The position numbers and the translations under genes were made by a program. The notes below the pieces were generated by a model. The model had not been told where the DNA came from and searched no databases. It worked only from the letters and a program-made list of their open reading frames with translations. DNA of 64,000 nt, taken from NCBI RefSeq assembly GCF_035222375.1, contig NW_026946366.1:124001-188000 (forward strand). The letters are read 5' to 3'. Numbering within the stretch: position 1 is the stretch's first letter; each line of letters opens with the position of its first letter. Source of the DNA: Podospora pseudocomata. Its lineage: Eukaryota; Ascomycota; Sordariomycetes; Sordariales; Podosporaceae. Positions 20,129 to 33,700 of this stretch are shown here, piece by piece.

Positions 20129-23100
20129 TCACTCCTCATCGCTGCTATCCACAATAAACCCTGCTCTAACCCTCGGTCGCACTCGTACTGGCGCAGCGAC
20201 CGGCATGTCGTCATCGGTATCTTCCTCGCCACCACCCTTGTCTTCATCACCAACACCTTTTTCACTTGTCTGAGTAGCAGATTGCATCTCTTCATCCCCA
20301 TCATCGTCAACCGGCTTCTTGCTCGGCTTCCTCTTTTTGGCAGCTCTCTTAGCCGGCGCCGGCGAGGCTGCTGAAGATGATCGCTCACTTTCATCATCCG
20401 CCGTATTCTCCTCGTCATCATCATCCCTATCCATATCAACGTCCTCATCGTCTCCCAAATCAGCAGCATCCAACTTTCTCTTGCCGCCCCTCTTGACGGC
20501 CTTCTTCTGTTTTGGCCTCTCCACCACCGCATCCTCGTCATCCTCCTCACTATCATCCCCGTCCAACAACCTCTCCCAAGCACTCTTCTCCACTCCCGTC
20601 GGCTTCTCCTTCTCCTTTTCCTTGGCCGGGCCCCCATATGCCGCCCTCGTCTTCTGCCTCCTCTCCTCCTCCCTCGCAAAAAACTCCTTATCCGCCTCCT
20701 CATCCGACTCATCATCGCTCGCCCTCACATACACCTCACTCTTGATCTTCCTCAACTTCTCCAGCTGCTTCAGCTTCCTCGCCTTCGCCCTCGCCGCCGC
20801 CTCCTCATCATCAATCTCCCTCACCTCCTCCACCTCCTCCCCATCACTATTTATCGTCATCCTCTTCCTCCTCAACTTCTTCGGCCTATCGCCCGTAGGG
20901 TTGATCGACTTCAACCGGCCCGCAGCAAAAAGCGGCTCTTCCCCATCATCCAAAATATCATCATCATCCCCATCATCAAACGCCGCCCTCTTCCTCGGCG
21001 CAGCTTTTGTCCCAGCAGATTTTCTGCGGAGTTGATCCTCCGCCAGCTCCCCAGCCTCAAAAGTAGGGGGCTCAAACTCCGCCTTATTGATCATGTTCAG
21101 ATTTTCCTTTAGATCATACGCGCTCATCCTCCCGGGAACGATCCAGACCGAATCCGGAGTCTCATCCAACGTCGGCGCTAACCTCTCAAATCCAACTAGC
21201 TTCATCAACAGCCTCAAATGCGGGTTCTTGAACATTGCCGTTCGGCACTTGTCATTGGATGGGTGTATCACTACAAGGCGGGTTGTCATGTTAGCGCGCA
21301 CGGACCAAAAGTAAACAGTCGCACAAGGGCTCTGTGTTTAGGGGAAAACTCACCAGTGTACGGCGCCTCAGGCAACAACCCCACCACCACCTCACCATCC
21401 GTTGTGGCCCCCAACCGCCTCGCCTCCTGTTCCCCCTCCCACCCCCTTCTTTCACTTTCCGCCTCCGCCAAAGTCTTCTTCACCCACTCCAACCACTCCG
21501 TCTGGTTCCTATCCAGCAACACCCCCACCACAATCGCAATCTGTGCCTCCTTCTCCAGCATCTTGTCTTTAAACTCCAACTCTGCCCCCGGCCGGGGGTT
21601 TGTCGACACCGAGCTCGTCTGCCTCTCGTAGCCGTACTCAAGGTAAAACGCCGTTTGCTTTTCTTTGCTGAACAACAACTCGACAAACAACGCCGGTCGC
21701 TCTTCTAGCTTCTTGGTGCATTTCCTCAAAATCTGCTTCACCAGCTCTTCCCACTCTTTGTAGACCGACTTCCCGACAGTGGAAGAATCAAGTGGCAGAG
21801 GGCCCTTGATCATGTTGTAAAACAGGGAGATGATGTCCAGCCTGAAGAGCATAGTCCCCATCTCATGCTTAAACGCCACCCGATAAAAATATCGATGCGC
21901 ACGCTTGAGTTGTTCGGGGGAGAGGTCCTGGTAAAAGTGGGTGAACTTGACAAATGTGTCAACCACACCCTGGGGTAGAAATCTCGTGGCGAACTGGGCA
22001 AAGTTGAATTTGCGCTCTTGGGAGGTATGCTCCGCCTTGCGGGCATCGGCTTCGTCGTCGTCATCCGAGACTGGGTTGACGAGGTCTTCGTCTTCTTCCG
22101 CGTCCGAGTTGGTCCCCCCAGCGGCGACAGCCTCGGCCTGTTTGGCTTTCTTCTTCTTGCGGGTTCGTCGCCGCGAGCGGACTTGCATGTCGACGTTTTG
22201 CTTGGAGTAGGCTTCCAAGATGCGAAGGAACGTGTGGGTGAGTTCGGTGCAGGCGTCGAGGTACTCGAAGCCTTGGTCTTTGAAGGTGCGCGCGACGCTG
22301 GCGATGGTATCGTGGGTTTTTTCTTCGTAGAAGAGGTTGCTAAGGAGGTTGTCGGCGATTTCTTCGTCTTCTTCGTTGCCGCTGTCGGTCATCTCCTGGA
22401 TGGTGAGCAGTATCTGGGTAAAACAACGCATGACGGTCGTCAGCTGGGGCCAATTTTTGTCCGTGTAGGCGCGATCGAGGTATCTGTTGAGGGTGATGAT
22501 CATCTCGGGTTGCAGAACACCGGCGACAAGGTTGAAGGTATTGACATCATCTTCAGCTGCTGGTTGGGCAGGCTTCTTTTGATCTTTGTTGGCTTGTTGG
22601 CGTACTCGTTCAGCTTCCAGGAACCATGATACCAGGTAGAAGAACTGAGCCTTGTGGCTTTCAAGAACGTGGCTCGCTTCTCGATCGATCGATCGCTGGA
22701 GGTGGAGGAATAGGGGGTTGAAGCCAGAGTCGAGGAAGTCAGAGACAAAATCCTTGAGCTGTTGACGGGCGCGTTCGTCGAGGTTGACAGGTGGACCTAG
22801 CTCCTTGTCCGCTTCGTCTTTCCTTGCTCGTCTTGGTGCCTTGAAGGTTTTGGAGCCGTCCATCTTCCGTTCTCGCGCAGCAGGGTCGAGTAATGCGTCT
22901 TGACCAGAAACTGTGACTGTTCTCCCATTTTCCCTCTTCACCCAAATCATGGTGCCAAACCTACTATGCCTTGATGGCCCCTTCTTGTTGTAAGACCTCA
23001 GCATAGCCGCCTCCTTGTTCATGGCGGCCGTCAGCTCGTCCGTCTTGATCTTGTTCAGCTGCTTTTCGCTGACAAAAAGCTTGCTCGAGTCCACCCTCTT

Positions 23101-23909
23101 GAGAAAATGGAATAATATCTCCAGGATAATGACGTCCTCCGTCCGGAAGTCCTCGCCCATGTTCGATGCGATTGTCAAGATGGCAAGGAACACATCTTGG
23201 AACGAGAAGGCATCAATCAGCGCTGACCTCGAAATCTGGGATTCGTCCCCCTCGTAGTTGACCCCTGGCGGCGGGCTAATCATGGCGATATTCCGCAGGA
23301 AGTATAGAATCAACTTGATGATACCCTGATCTCTCGCTGTTCTGTCACCAATTGGCAAAGCCATACTCGGCAGCGCTACCCTGATCGCCGTATTCAAAAT
23401 CTGCGCCGCATCAAAGTTGATAATCGCCCTCTTGTAATTCAGCTGCGCCAACTGCAACACTGGCAGATGTCTGTGGTGGTTGACCGTCATGGTCTCGGGG
23501 TCCTTCTCGATGGGCCAGGTAAGCGGTACCATAAGCTCGTAGCACGCCAGTGCAACCTTTGACCTGTATTTGCTATCATTGTCGCTTGGCGGCCATAAAG
23601 CTAGAATCTGGAGGAGATCGGTGCAGACAATATTCGCTTCGGCGAGGCATCGTGCAACGTCCATGCGGTTCGTCTTCTCATCGTAGAATCGAATCCATTT
23701 CTTCAGATCGCGCAGGACTTCGAGGGCGTCGTCGCCGAGTTTATACTTGTCGTCGTCGCTGTCTACACTGTAACCACCCAGCTATTCCAACTGTCAGCCA
23801 ACTTGTGTCAAGGATCGCTGGCGGGAAAGCCTACCGCAGAAACAAGACTGTTGATGTGCGCCCGCACCTCGGGGTGCACAGTGTCGTTGGGGATCTCGTT
23901 GTCCTCCAT
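20129..23909 (-). CDS. tof1: Tof1/Swi1, Timeless-family replication fork protection subunit
   Basis: Three minus-strand exons: 23909-23835, 23781-21354 and 21270-20129, with introns of 53 and 83 bp that keep phase ([25 protein letters not shown]). The product is 1214 residues. It opens [20 protein letters not shown]; the Timeless N-terminal domain follows from about residue 35 ([29 protein letters not shown]). The conserved second region includes [21 protein letters not shown] basic cluster ([11 protein letters not shown], about residue 560) could be a nuclear signal. From about residue 900 the protein is highly charged and disordered, with Asp/Glu runs and an end at FIVDSSDEE. Tof1 with Csm3 travels with the replisome, pauses forks and supports checkpoint signalling. 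It diverges from the 3HCDH gene across 391 bp. Confidence 0.93.
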
Positions 23910-24300
23910 GTCGGAGTATTATTCTCGAATGTCGTTTATACCAGCATACGGTCTTCGTCTATCACGATACTAACTCGAATTCGTCGTCGTGGTATCTTGT
24001 TTGCTGTGGCTTGGCGCTCGTGGGCATGGAAACGCGATGCTCAAACCCATTAAAATCAGACGCGACTGACCGCGTCTGCCCAATTAAAACAGACACAGTG
24101 CGCTCACAGTGTGTGTCTTGGAGCTCGCACTATCCTGGACAGGGCACATGGCAGAGAGTCGGCCGAAAGCAGCAATCGGTCCGGGGTGGCCCTTGGATTT
24201 ACCGAGGCTAGCCGACGTCACTCAGTCCGTCGCATTCACAAGAGAGCTTCATTCTCATTTTCACTCATTTTTCCATTGTGTTTGTGTATTTCAGGTAAAA
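23910..24300. promoter_or_regulatory. Bidirectional promoter between tof1 and the 3HCDH gene
   Basis: 391 bp separate the two divergent ATGs, so both promoters must lie here or overlap the genes. No TATA or named factor site is confidently seen. Confidence 0.6.
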
Positions 24301-25571
24301 ATGGCTTCTATCATGTCGGCTAGACAAGTGCTCCGTCTGGGCAACCGCCTCAGCGTTCGGTCTTACTCATCTGCTGTCAAGCATGAGGGCGCCCGCAATG
24401 TCAAGCGTCTCGGTGTTATCGGCGCGGGGCAGATGGTGAGCTTCCTCTTCATGAGATGAACATAGCAATTGTAGCTGACATGAGATGAACAGGGTCTCGG
24501 TATTGCTCTTGTTGCTGCCATGAAGGCCCAAGTCCCAGTTACCCTCGTCGACTCCAGCCAGAAGTCTTTGGATAAGGGCCTTGTCTTTGCTGGTATGTTG
24601 TCACTATCAACCCTGAACCAGACCCGTTAAGGGGCAACCCAAGCCATGGAAAGCGGCACTCAAGCCACCAAAAACGGGCTTCAACCACTTCTCATTAACC
24701 CTCCCAATTCCCTTTATCAACCCTGGCCCTTCATTTTCCAGTATCAATTTTGACTAACGACTCCCAGATACTCTTCTCGCCAAGCAAGTCGCAAAGGAGA
24801 AGCTCACTCAGTCCCAAGCTGATGCGGCGAGGGCCCTCCTCCTCCCCACCACCTCCCTCGACGCCCTCCACGAAGCCGACTTCGTCATCGAGGCCGTCCC
24901 AGAGATCCCCTCTCTCAAATTCGAGCTCTTTTCCCGCCTCGCCTCCATCGCTCCCTCCCATGCCGTCCTGGCGACAAACACCTCCTCCATCTCCATTACG
25001 CGTACGACTCCCCTACCCCCTTGCTCCCCACCACACCATGTTGACACCCATCCCAGGTATTGCCGCCGCCACCCAGGACACCTCCAAACCTCTCGACACC
25101 TCCGCCTCATCCCGCGTAGTAGCAACCCACTTCATGAACCCCGTCCCGGTCCAAAAAGGTGTCGAAATCATCTCCGGCCTCCAGACCTCCCCCACCACCC
25201 TCGCCACCGCCGTCTCCTTCGTCGAGAAAATGGGTAAAATTGTCTCCTACTCCGTCGACTCCCCCGGTTTCCTCGCCAACCGCATCCTGATGCCCTACAT
25301 CAATGAAGCAATCATCTGCCTCGAATCCGGCGTCGGAGACCGGGATTCCATCGACGCTATCATGAAGAATGGCACCAACGTCCCCATGGGTCCGCTCCAG
25401 TTGGCGGATTTCATCGGGCTTGATACTTGCCTCGCGATCATGAATGTCTTGCATACGGAAACGGGGGATAGCAAGTATAGGCCGAGTGTGTTGTTGAAGA
25501 ATTATGTTGCGGCCGGGTGGTTGGGGAAGAAGAGTGGGAAGGGGTTTTATGAGTATGCCCAAAAGAAGTAA
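24301..25571 (+). CDS. 3-hydroxyacyl-CoA (3-hydroxybutyryl-CoA) dehydrogenase, mitochondrial type
   Basis: Four exons: 24301-24435, 24493-24592, 24768-25001 and 25057-25571; introns of 57, 175 and 55 bp are all in phase. The product is 327 residues. The first 30 residues ([20 protein letters not shown]) form a basic, acid-free presequence typical of mitochondrial import. The Rossmann motif GAGQMGLGIA (from residue 41) binds [26 protein letters not shown] (catalytic His) and [11 protein letters not shown] follow the 3HCDH N-domain order; the C-domain includes [15 protein letters not shown] and [11 protein letters not shown]. The enzyme oxidises L-3-hydroxyacyl-CoA to 3-ketoacyl-CoA in beta-oxidation or butyrate metabolism. 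The length matches short-chain single-function enzymes rather than multifunctional proteins. Confidence 0.93.
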
Positions 25572-26165
25572 GTGGGTAGGAGAGGTGCTATGTGTGTCAT
25601 GATAGAATCTAGACAGCGTTTTTCACCAAGCCATGTATCAATGCTTATGTATGTTTACATATCTGTTGGTTATTTCACATCTATCCCTCTACTAGAGCAT
25701 GACACCGCACGGTAAACCACTCAGATCATCCCCTTCTTTCCATTGTCACTTTCCTGCTTCAAAGCGCAAAACCAGTCGCCCTCTAATACAGAAACAAACC
25801 TCATTTCACGTCTACATAGCAACCACCCCCTTCCATTAAAAAGGGGCAACAAAACAATCCACTCCCTCAACCACACCCAATACCCCTCAGCCCATTTCCC
25901 TTTTACCAATCCTCACCGCTATCCCCCCACTAACCATGCACTCAATCAAAATCCCTCTGCACGCTGACAAAAAAAAAACTTAGATTACACCCCGCAATCT
26001 ATCCAATTTTCTCACCTCCCCGCAAAATGTAGCCGACACCACTCGGTAGTGCTTCACAAATTGCCCAATATTTTCGGCATCAGTCTACCAAGACAGCAGC
26101 AAACTTTCTCACGAATCTCTTTTTGCTTTTCTCCTCCTCCTACCTGTCGGATGAACCGGCCGATC

Positions 26166-26190
26166 TGTGTGTGTGTGTGTGTGTGTGTGT
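26166..26190 (+). repeat. (TG)12 microsatellite
   Basis: Uninterrupted TG run, followed 19 bp later by an 11-base C run (26210-26220). Confidence 0.9.
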
Positions 26191-26442
26191 TGCAGTTTTA
26201 ATCTGTCCTCCCCCCCCCCCGTCACCCTACAGAAACTTAGCAGTTGAAAAGCTATTTTTGTCCCCTCTCTTTGTTCATTCGGCTTGTCCCGAAGCCAGCC
26301 ATGTTCATCTCTCGATAAACCATCGCCTGGGAGCTTGTGTGGTGAGAGCCCGCTAATCTCGCTGTGAGATCTTGGGGAGGAACAGGCCGTCCTTCACTGG
26401 AGAGAGATGAGAAGGTAACCAAAAACTACCCCAAGCACACCC

Positions 26443-26490
26443 CAACAACAACAACCACCACAACCACAACCACAACCACAACCACAACAA
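26443..26490 (+). repeat. CAA/CCACAA microsatellite
   Basis: Interspersed AAC and ACCACA units forming an imperfect hexanucleotide repeat. Confidence 0.85.
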
Positions 26491-27209
26491 CAGCCGACCA
26501 CCACCCCAGCCCAACCCTCTCCTTCCACCTTCCCCTTCCCAGGCAAAACTCCCCATCACCCATTTAAGCCGAGTGTAATGTGAATCAGCAACAATGCCGG
26601 GGGCACCCGCCCCTCCCGGTCCCCATCCCAATCCCATCCCATGACAGCCAGTAAACTCCCCTCCCGTACCCCCAGACTCTCATATAGTGTCTGCCATGGA
26701 AAGAACGGATCAAGAGCAATATATTCCCACCCCGTTAGTCAAACTAGCCCGACCCCACCCACACACATCCCCTCAAGCTGAACCTTCAGACGGAAGTTCC
26801 CAGCAATAGAGAACCAAACCAAATGTGACCAACTCTGACGGCCGGAACTGTCGTGTGATATGTCAACAAAAAGCAACAGCTAGGTTCGGGATGCCAAGAA
26901 GAATACCTCTCGTTGGTAATGATGTTCTGATATAGGGGGTATATATCATAAACAAACCTCAAGGTCTTGATACTCCTCCCTTCCCGAGTGTCCGGTGGTC
27001 AGGCAAAAAAAATAACGAAACAGGCATGACATCAATCTTCCCGAAACCAAAACCAATACGCTCTCATCACGGAGAACGACGAAGCTTGTTTCTTTTTTTC
27101 TTGAAGCGGATCGTCCCAGCCTCCATCTGTCTGTCATGCAAATACATCCCTCACAAGCAAAAACCGGCTGGCAGGAAAGAAAGCGGGCGTTCGGAAAAAA
27201 TATGGGGTT

Positions 27210-27212
<3 letters not shown>

Positions 27213-27253
<41 letters not shown>

Positions 27254-27269
27254 ACACACACCACACACA
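27213..27269 (+). repeat. (AC)n microsatellite
   Basis: About 19 AC units, then two CC-interrupted AC blocks. Confidence 0.9.
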
Positions 27270-27754
27270 ATACAGCAAAAACCATGCTCCCCCCTCTTCG
27301 GAAAAGCACCCCCGGCTCACATCAAAAAAATCCGGTGTTTCCCAAAGGGGTAAAAAGACCATCCCATCCTGTTCCTGCGTACTAGAGTAGACCATGCCAT
27401 GCAGGGAAGCCCGCAAGAACGGGCATGTCTCGCCTCTTGTTGGTTAGGTACCACAAGTAGTTTTCCCAACTTGCTAGCCCGAATGTCGTGTTCCACCCCT
27501 GTGTGGAAAAGCAAGCAAGCAGGCTCCGAGTGAGTTCGAGGTAGTTATCTATCGATCGTGAACTCGAGAAAAAGCAGAATCAACCAATGGGGGTTGATAA
27601 ACAAGTGAGAGAAGAAACAGTGGCTGGCAAAAACAACCAAGACCTCCTCAGCTTCTCCGCCGGCGGCCAAAGATTGAGCCTGGAATGGCAAGCCGAGGGA
27701 AAACCCCCATGTCCGCCATTTTTACCGGCCGGGCCTAGAAGAACAAAAATGCCT

Positions 27755-27778
27755 TTGTTGTTGTTGTTGTTGTTGTTG
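27755..27778 (+). repeat. (TTG)8 microsatellite
   Basis: Perfect trinucleotide run. Confidence 0.9.
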
Positions 27779-30700
27779 GCGGTAGATAGCTTGGAGCTTA
27801 CCTCCACCATAAGAAAAGTAGCTTCCAAAGGAAAAACTGACGAATCGGCACAAATTTGACAGTTTTGTTTTGATCCTCGGTATTGTGCTTGGATCCGTCA
27901 GTCTGGTCTTACAGCACAACACAGCAATGCCTTGTAACGGGACCAAAGTCATGTGCCACACAAGTCAAAGACAGTCCCATGCCTAGTTCGGTTGTATCTC
28001 AGGAATCAGGTGAATCATGCGTGCTCGGTGTTGAGTGACTCCTCTGGTCGATATCGAGTTACATCCCCGTTGACTGGTTCTCGAAATCAGCATGGCTATT
28101 CGCGCAAGAAGAATGACAGGCATCTCCACTACCTTCGCAAGCTTATATATGGCGGGAAACATCATTTATCTCGACCTTTGAATACATTTTCGATCAGATC
28201 GTCAGGTTGGGGTTCTCGAACAAACAAACAACATGACCCAGAAGCTGTACAGCCAGGAACGCAGTGAATAGTTTGAGTAAGCCGCGTTTGACAACTCGGC
28301 TAAGCAGACCCGTCAAAACGGTTCAAGGACAAGAGATTCGCGCCCACAAGCTCTCACGTCACGGTGGTAATCAAGTCACTTGAAGGAAAGCCGATAATCA
28401 CCAACGTTCTGCCACGCCGTGTTTGACAATTGCGTGATGCTGTACCAGGCGCCTGCGATATTCTTCGCCTGAGTCGCATCACTGGGCTAAAGAGTTCTCT
28501 GTCGAATCGTAAACATGCCGGCAGCCGTGTCACAAGATGTCTTGTGAGGAGCTGAATGATAAGACACGGTTTGACCAGCAGCCATTCCACGAAAGGAAGG
28601 TCGGACACGCCAGCAAGTGCTGGAGAAGCAGGTGCGTCTCTCCATGGGGGCTTCTCCTCGAGGCTCCTCCGAATCCTGACAAGCCCAGAAACTGCTCTCG
28701 AGCAGTCTGCGTCAAACTGCGCCTTGAGCGCAAGCGAGACAGCGCCGTCACAATGCGTAGCATGCGTTGCTTTGCACGACCGGCCGGATTGATGAGTCCA
28801 CGTGTGGCAGAATCCAAGTTAGGCTCGCGCAATGCACAATGCAGGCTGCACGGCTCGATATTAATGACGGTGGGTAATGTGAGGGGAAGCCGACTTGGTA
28901 GGAGTGTGTCAAGCATCCTCGGCCTTGTCGAGTGCTTGATGATGTTCCGGTGGATAAGGAAATGCGCAAGCCATGTGGAACTAGAACTGATCCTCCGAAC
29001 GGTCTTCTAACTCTTACTTTGTCGAGGCCGGGGAAGCCTCTGAACTGATGGGACATGTTCTGGGATCAATGGCCTTGCTTCAAACGAGCCTCGAAAAGCA
29101 TATCTCTGCACAAGGTCCTGCCTTGAAATCTGAGCCATCCGTTTGGTCAGCCGCTTGTGTCTAGTATAGGGGATATTTTGACACCGTCGGGTTGTAGCAA
29201 CACGAGACCGAGTCGCTCGCCTTGAAGCTGGCAGAGCTCTGGTGATACTAAGTGCACCGGGCACTTCGACGTGGCCCTAACGCAGAAACGGAGGGTTCGT
29301 TGTGGCCAGCAAGGCCGTACAAGTGGCCCGTCACCATCAGGCCGTTGGCATGACGTCTAGCTGGTGGTAAAATGCGGCAAAAACAGCGAGCATCAGCGCG
29401 TGTCTTTGGGCGTGGGCCGACAGCAAGGGGCTGGGTCTCGATGGTTTTTGCCGCCAGCTCGTGGCCTAGAGAAAAATCTTTCCCTGGACGGAGCATGTTG
29501 CAAGTCTTGTCAAGGGTTGTGGAGGGAGACGCTTGATGTCAGCCCCCTTTCCACCCGCTCCTGCAGGTTGAGATTCTGCAACTCAGCGAGCGGGTTATTT
29601 CCGGAGGACGACGATGCGACAGGTTCCCATGTTGATTCATCCCATCCCGCTGGTAGCCCGGGGATCGATCTGACGAGCTATTGACTGAATTTGAGTGCTT
29701 CAGTCTGCTGCCGTGTGTTCGCCTTGATGCTGGATCCACGGGGATCTTTTGTGTGAGGACTGGACAGCTGATCTATTGGACAATCAGACGGCTTCTTGCA
29801 TTCACAATAGGGGCCCGTATCCAGGGTTCCTGGATTCCAGATGATCGCACAAAGTTCTCGCCGTGCTTCATCTGCAGGCACGCGGCTTGCGCAACCCGGA
29901 AGTCGAGATTGTGCTCTGGCTAGAATTCGTGTTTGATCCAAACACAGGGATGGTGGCAGCTCACCAACGTCTCGCAAGCAGATTCAGGCCCCGAACAGCC
30001 GTCAGGGCTTCAAAAAGTGAAACTGGAAATCTGATCTCGTCGTAGTCGTGTACTCCGGGAACCGGAACCTACACTCGCGGAGGGTGTAACTGGGAAATGC
30101 CGCGACGACAGGAATGACTTCCACAACACGAAGATGGTGGCAACTGAAGAGCCCATTCCGGGCAACCATCAAAGAAATCATTTGGACACGAAGGACCTCT
30201 CGCCCTGCCAAATGAATTATTCAGGTAGAGATAGACACTCCGACACCAACCGTCTGTTCGTCTCAACAACGCGGCATCGGGGATGCCCGGGTCTAGAGCT
30301 CTGAGCCCACTTCTGCCAGGAAGCAAACAGACAGACAGGACCAAAAGGCGTAAGAAGCCAGCACGTGCGCTCACCGTTTTCGCGCTCCATGTACGAGACG
30401 GTTGTGAAATGGATGACCGTCGGGACCGACGAGACAGTTACGTCTGACGCATTATCCGGCACCGTCAAACCCGAAACAGGCTGAGAATAGCAGTGGGCAA
30501 CAGAGCACTCCAATTCCTCTCCATGGAGTCTCTTGTTGCCGCGGTCTGGCGTCTGCTATTCTTGTTGCAAAGGCTCGCCATCTACCCTATAGATAGGAGC
30601 TTGGATGCAGCAGAGCTGACATTTACCCCTATCAGATGAAGCTGTGGGGAACACAGAGAGACAAGCGCAGCTGCGTAAGCGCGGCGTCTGGGTAGGCGGT

Positions 30701-33700
30701 AGAGGCGCGAGGCAGGCCAGTAGCCATTCAGACCGTTTGAATCCTGGGGTATCAGTGCAGACTTTTTGCTGTCCTGCAACTGCAAGGCACCCGATCTTTC
30801 CACTGCCGAGAGAAGTCAGCTCGGTTTTACCGCGGCGTCTTCCAAACACCTCGGCATCATGCCCCGTCAGCCGCTTCTTTGAGATTCTCATCAGTCGTGA
30901 CGGGAAAGTGGAGAAGTCAAGAAGGGTAACGCGGAGGAGGACTGGAGCGGCCCGAAGACCGGAGCACAAGCCCTAAGGATCCGGTCTGTGCCGCCATGCT
31001 TCTCACTTTCACCACCCCGAGGCGGCTTTGGGAATAGTCCAGGAACACGCTCGGCGCGCGATGAGATCTGAGCAGCCCCGGACGCAACGGTACTGAGCGG
31101 CTGCAACCACCCACCACACCCGTCCCGCTAAGCCCAATACAAGCAACGTGCGGGCTGCGAATTCTTTCTTTGCTTTGCCAATTTCCCTGCCAGTTGATAA
31201 TGCGTTGTTTATGTCGTTTCAAGAGATTATGGCATGTCTGGTAGAGTCCGAAGAAATTTCACGACTGTGGCTCGCGGGAATTTGGCTTGCACGATCGGGG
31301 AATTTGGGGAGTCTGGGGAATCTGGGCTCTCGGTGTCGACAATGGCAAAGCGTGGTGTCGACAGTAAAGGAACGGACAACCCCGAAGTCCTTAATCTGAC
31401 GGTTACTGCTGCATGGCGCATGGCGGTATGCTGCATACCGCAAGCAAGTCCATTGATTCGAATCACTCACCTCGGCCTTCACCTGGAGGAGACCTGGGGA
31501 TGCCCGGAGACAACATGTGAGGCGATGGTGGTGCCTTGGTGGTAGCCGCATACTGTCGGATGTAAAGAGACTGGGTTCTTTTGGAGCATGGAAAAAATAT
31601 GGAAGGTGGTGCTTGCAGCCTCGACCAGGCAGCCAAGACCAAGAAAGAGAGCTGAAGAGGCAGGCGCTTGTTTGAGATTTTTCTTTTGCATTCTTCGGTG
31701 TCGAGCCGCTCTTTCCCCGGGAGTCGCCAAAAAGCTTGAACACTGCTCATGCTTGCCTTGTTTGGCCAGGCTACTCACTGACGAGGGTCCAGGCCATTGA
31801 GGCCAATTCTTTCTTCCCAAAACGTCACCGTGATTCTGTTTGATTCGCAACGATGACCATCTAGGCGATGTGTCATTCAGAGCCACTTACCGTCGCACAG
31901 CACCCAACCCCCGGCAAACCACTACCTACCTACCTATTGGATGCTTTCCGCTGCAGTGCTCACCTCTTCTTCCTGACGCAGCAGTCTGTCTAGGTTGTCG
32001 GATTCCTCGTCAGTTTTCTACTTGATAAGATCCAATGCTTCTTTGGTAGAATTGATCCATGGTCCCGTCTGCAGAAACTGATGGTCCGGGTTTAACAGAG
32101 AAGCGCCGGGGCCCCACCCAGGATGCCGCCGTGAGAAGTCAACTGTCACCCACGGAGCCGATGTCTGACGGGGGACGGGGATCGGAGGCTACACTGGCTC
32201 CACATGGCCCCAATGGTCCGCGAACAGACGCCGGCATGCCCACCGGGCAAGACAGACAAATTGGCAGCGATCCCGAATCCGATTCGATGCATGCCATCCA
32301 TCAGCTGTTAGGTGCTGCTGCAGTTGCAGTAGAGGGTGCGAGGTCATCTCCTGCTTCTTCTGGCTGCTCTGCACCCCTGATTGGGACGGGTAGCATTTCA
32401 ACAAGCAGCTGCTAGATGGAAGCCAGCCTCGGACAGCCGTTGCCTTCCAACCTCTTTGGGAATGGCCCCTCCTGCTACATCCCCCATCTCGCTCTCGTCT
32501 GGCCTCATCGTTGCCCTACCGGTACCTACGCTAGCCCCTCACAGAACCACCCCTGGATGAAACCATGGACCAACCCCCCTGCTCCGAGAGGAGAGATGCC
32601 CCAGCACTGCTTGGCTCTCGATCCCATCCCTGCTCGACTGTTAGCGGCACGGTAAGGGGCGTGCAAGTAATCGAGACTTGGCCGGCTCTTCTCGCGACAC
32701 CTCTCCGTCCTGCTCAATGCGACCCTCTGGCTGCACAACACCTTGGCTCTCCTGTAGTTCTCATCATACAGTTGCACCAAACTCCACCGAATCCGGTGTG
32801 CTCTCCTCTCTGGTGAAGCGCCCACCATATCAGCCTGCGGCTTTGTCGGCGCTGTTTCCCACTCCTCCGACTGCCCACCCCAAGGGCCCAAACCCTGCTC
32901 TGTCAGAGGCCACAAAAGACACCAGCTCTTCCATACTCCGGCACTGCGCACTTACAAATGCCGTGCAATCGCACCAGAGCCGCCTTGCCCAGTGCCGCCG
33001 CCTCCCGGAGGCGTCTGGACGCTTAGCGACGTTCGAGTGTCTCCTCCCAAGCGCACCTACGCCGCCTGCTCCACCCCGTCGTTGCTGGCGTTGCGTGCCT
33101 CTGTCAGACAGAAGAGACGGGCTCGGCAAGACGGGCTGACAGGGGGGTCAACAGATGGCTCAGACAAAATCTCTCTTGTCAGCGTGGTTCCCTACTGGCT
33201 AAAATGGAGCAGTCACTGTGAACGGCAGACCTCGTTGCTCACACGGTACAACCTTCATGGTCATCAACACTCCCAACACTGCTACCACTGCCTCGACAGT
33301 GCTCCAGCGGTCAGACTCACCAAGCTACAACGATGCAGAATATCTATTCACCCGTGATCTAACCATTCCTTCCCTCTAAACGCCAGCTTCCAGGACAGAA
33401 AGACCTAAAACCTTTCTCTACTCCACATCCCGCAACACCACCCGCCCTCTACAATTGCCGCTTTGAGCTATCGCTGCCCCGATCTTGCTGTTGCGGAGGA
33501 TGCCAGTGGCCTTGTCACTTCTTGATCCGATCTGGGTCCACCCCCCTCCCCTGGCCGCGCACCTTGTTGCCCAACCACGCCCCTCCCTAGTCGCTCTCAC
33601 ACTTGCCCTTTTTCTCCCGCAGCCACCAAGCAACAGACACTGTACACCACGCCTCTCCTCCGAGTAGGATCGGCATCGATGATTGGCTTCAAGGCTTGAG

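Noticed and set aside
20319-21035. 238-codon Ser-rich plus-strand frame
   Set aside because: Antisense of the acidic, charged tail of Tof1; Asp/Glu codons read as Ser/Leu on the other strand.
28537-29010. 157-codon frame
   Set aside because: No recognisable motif, no flanking exons; several other frames in the same interval are equally open.
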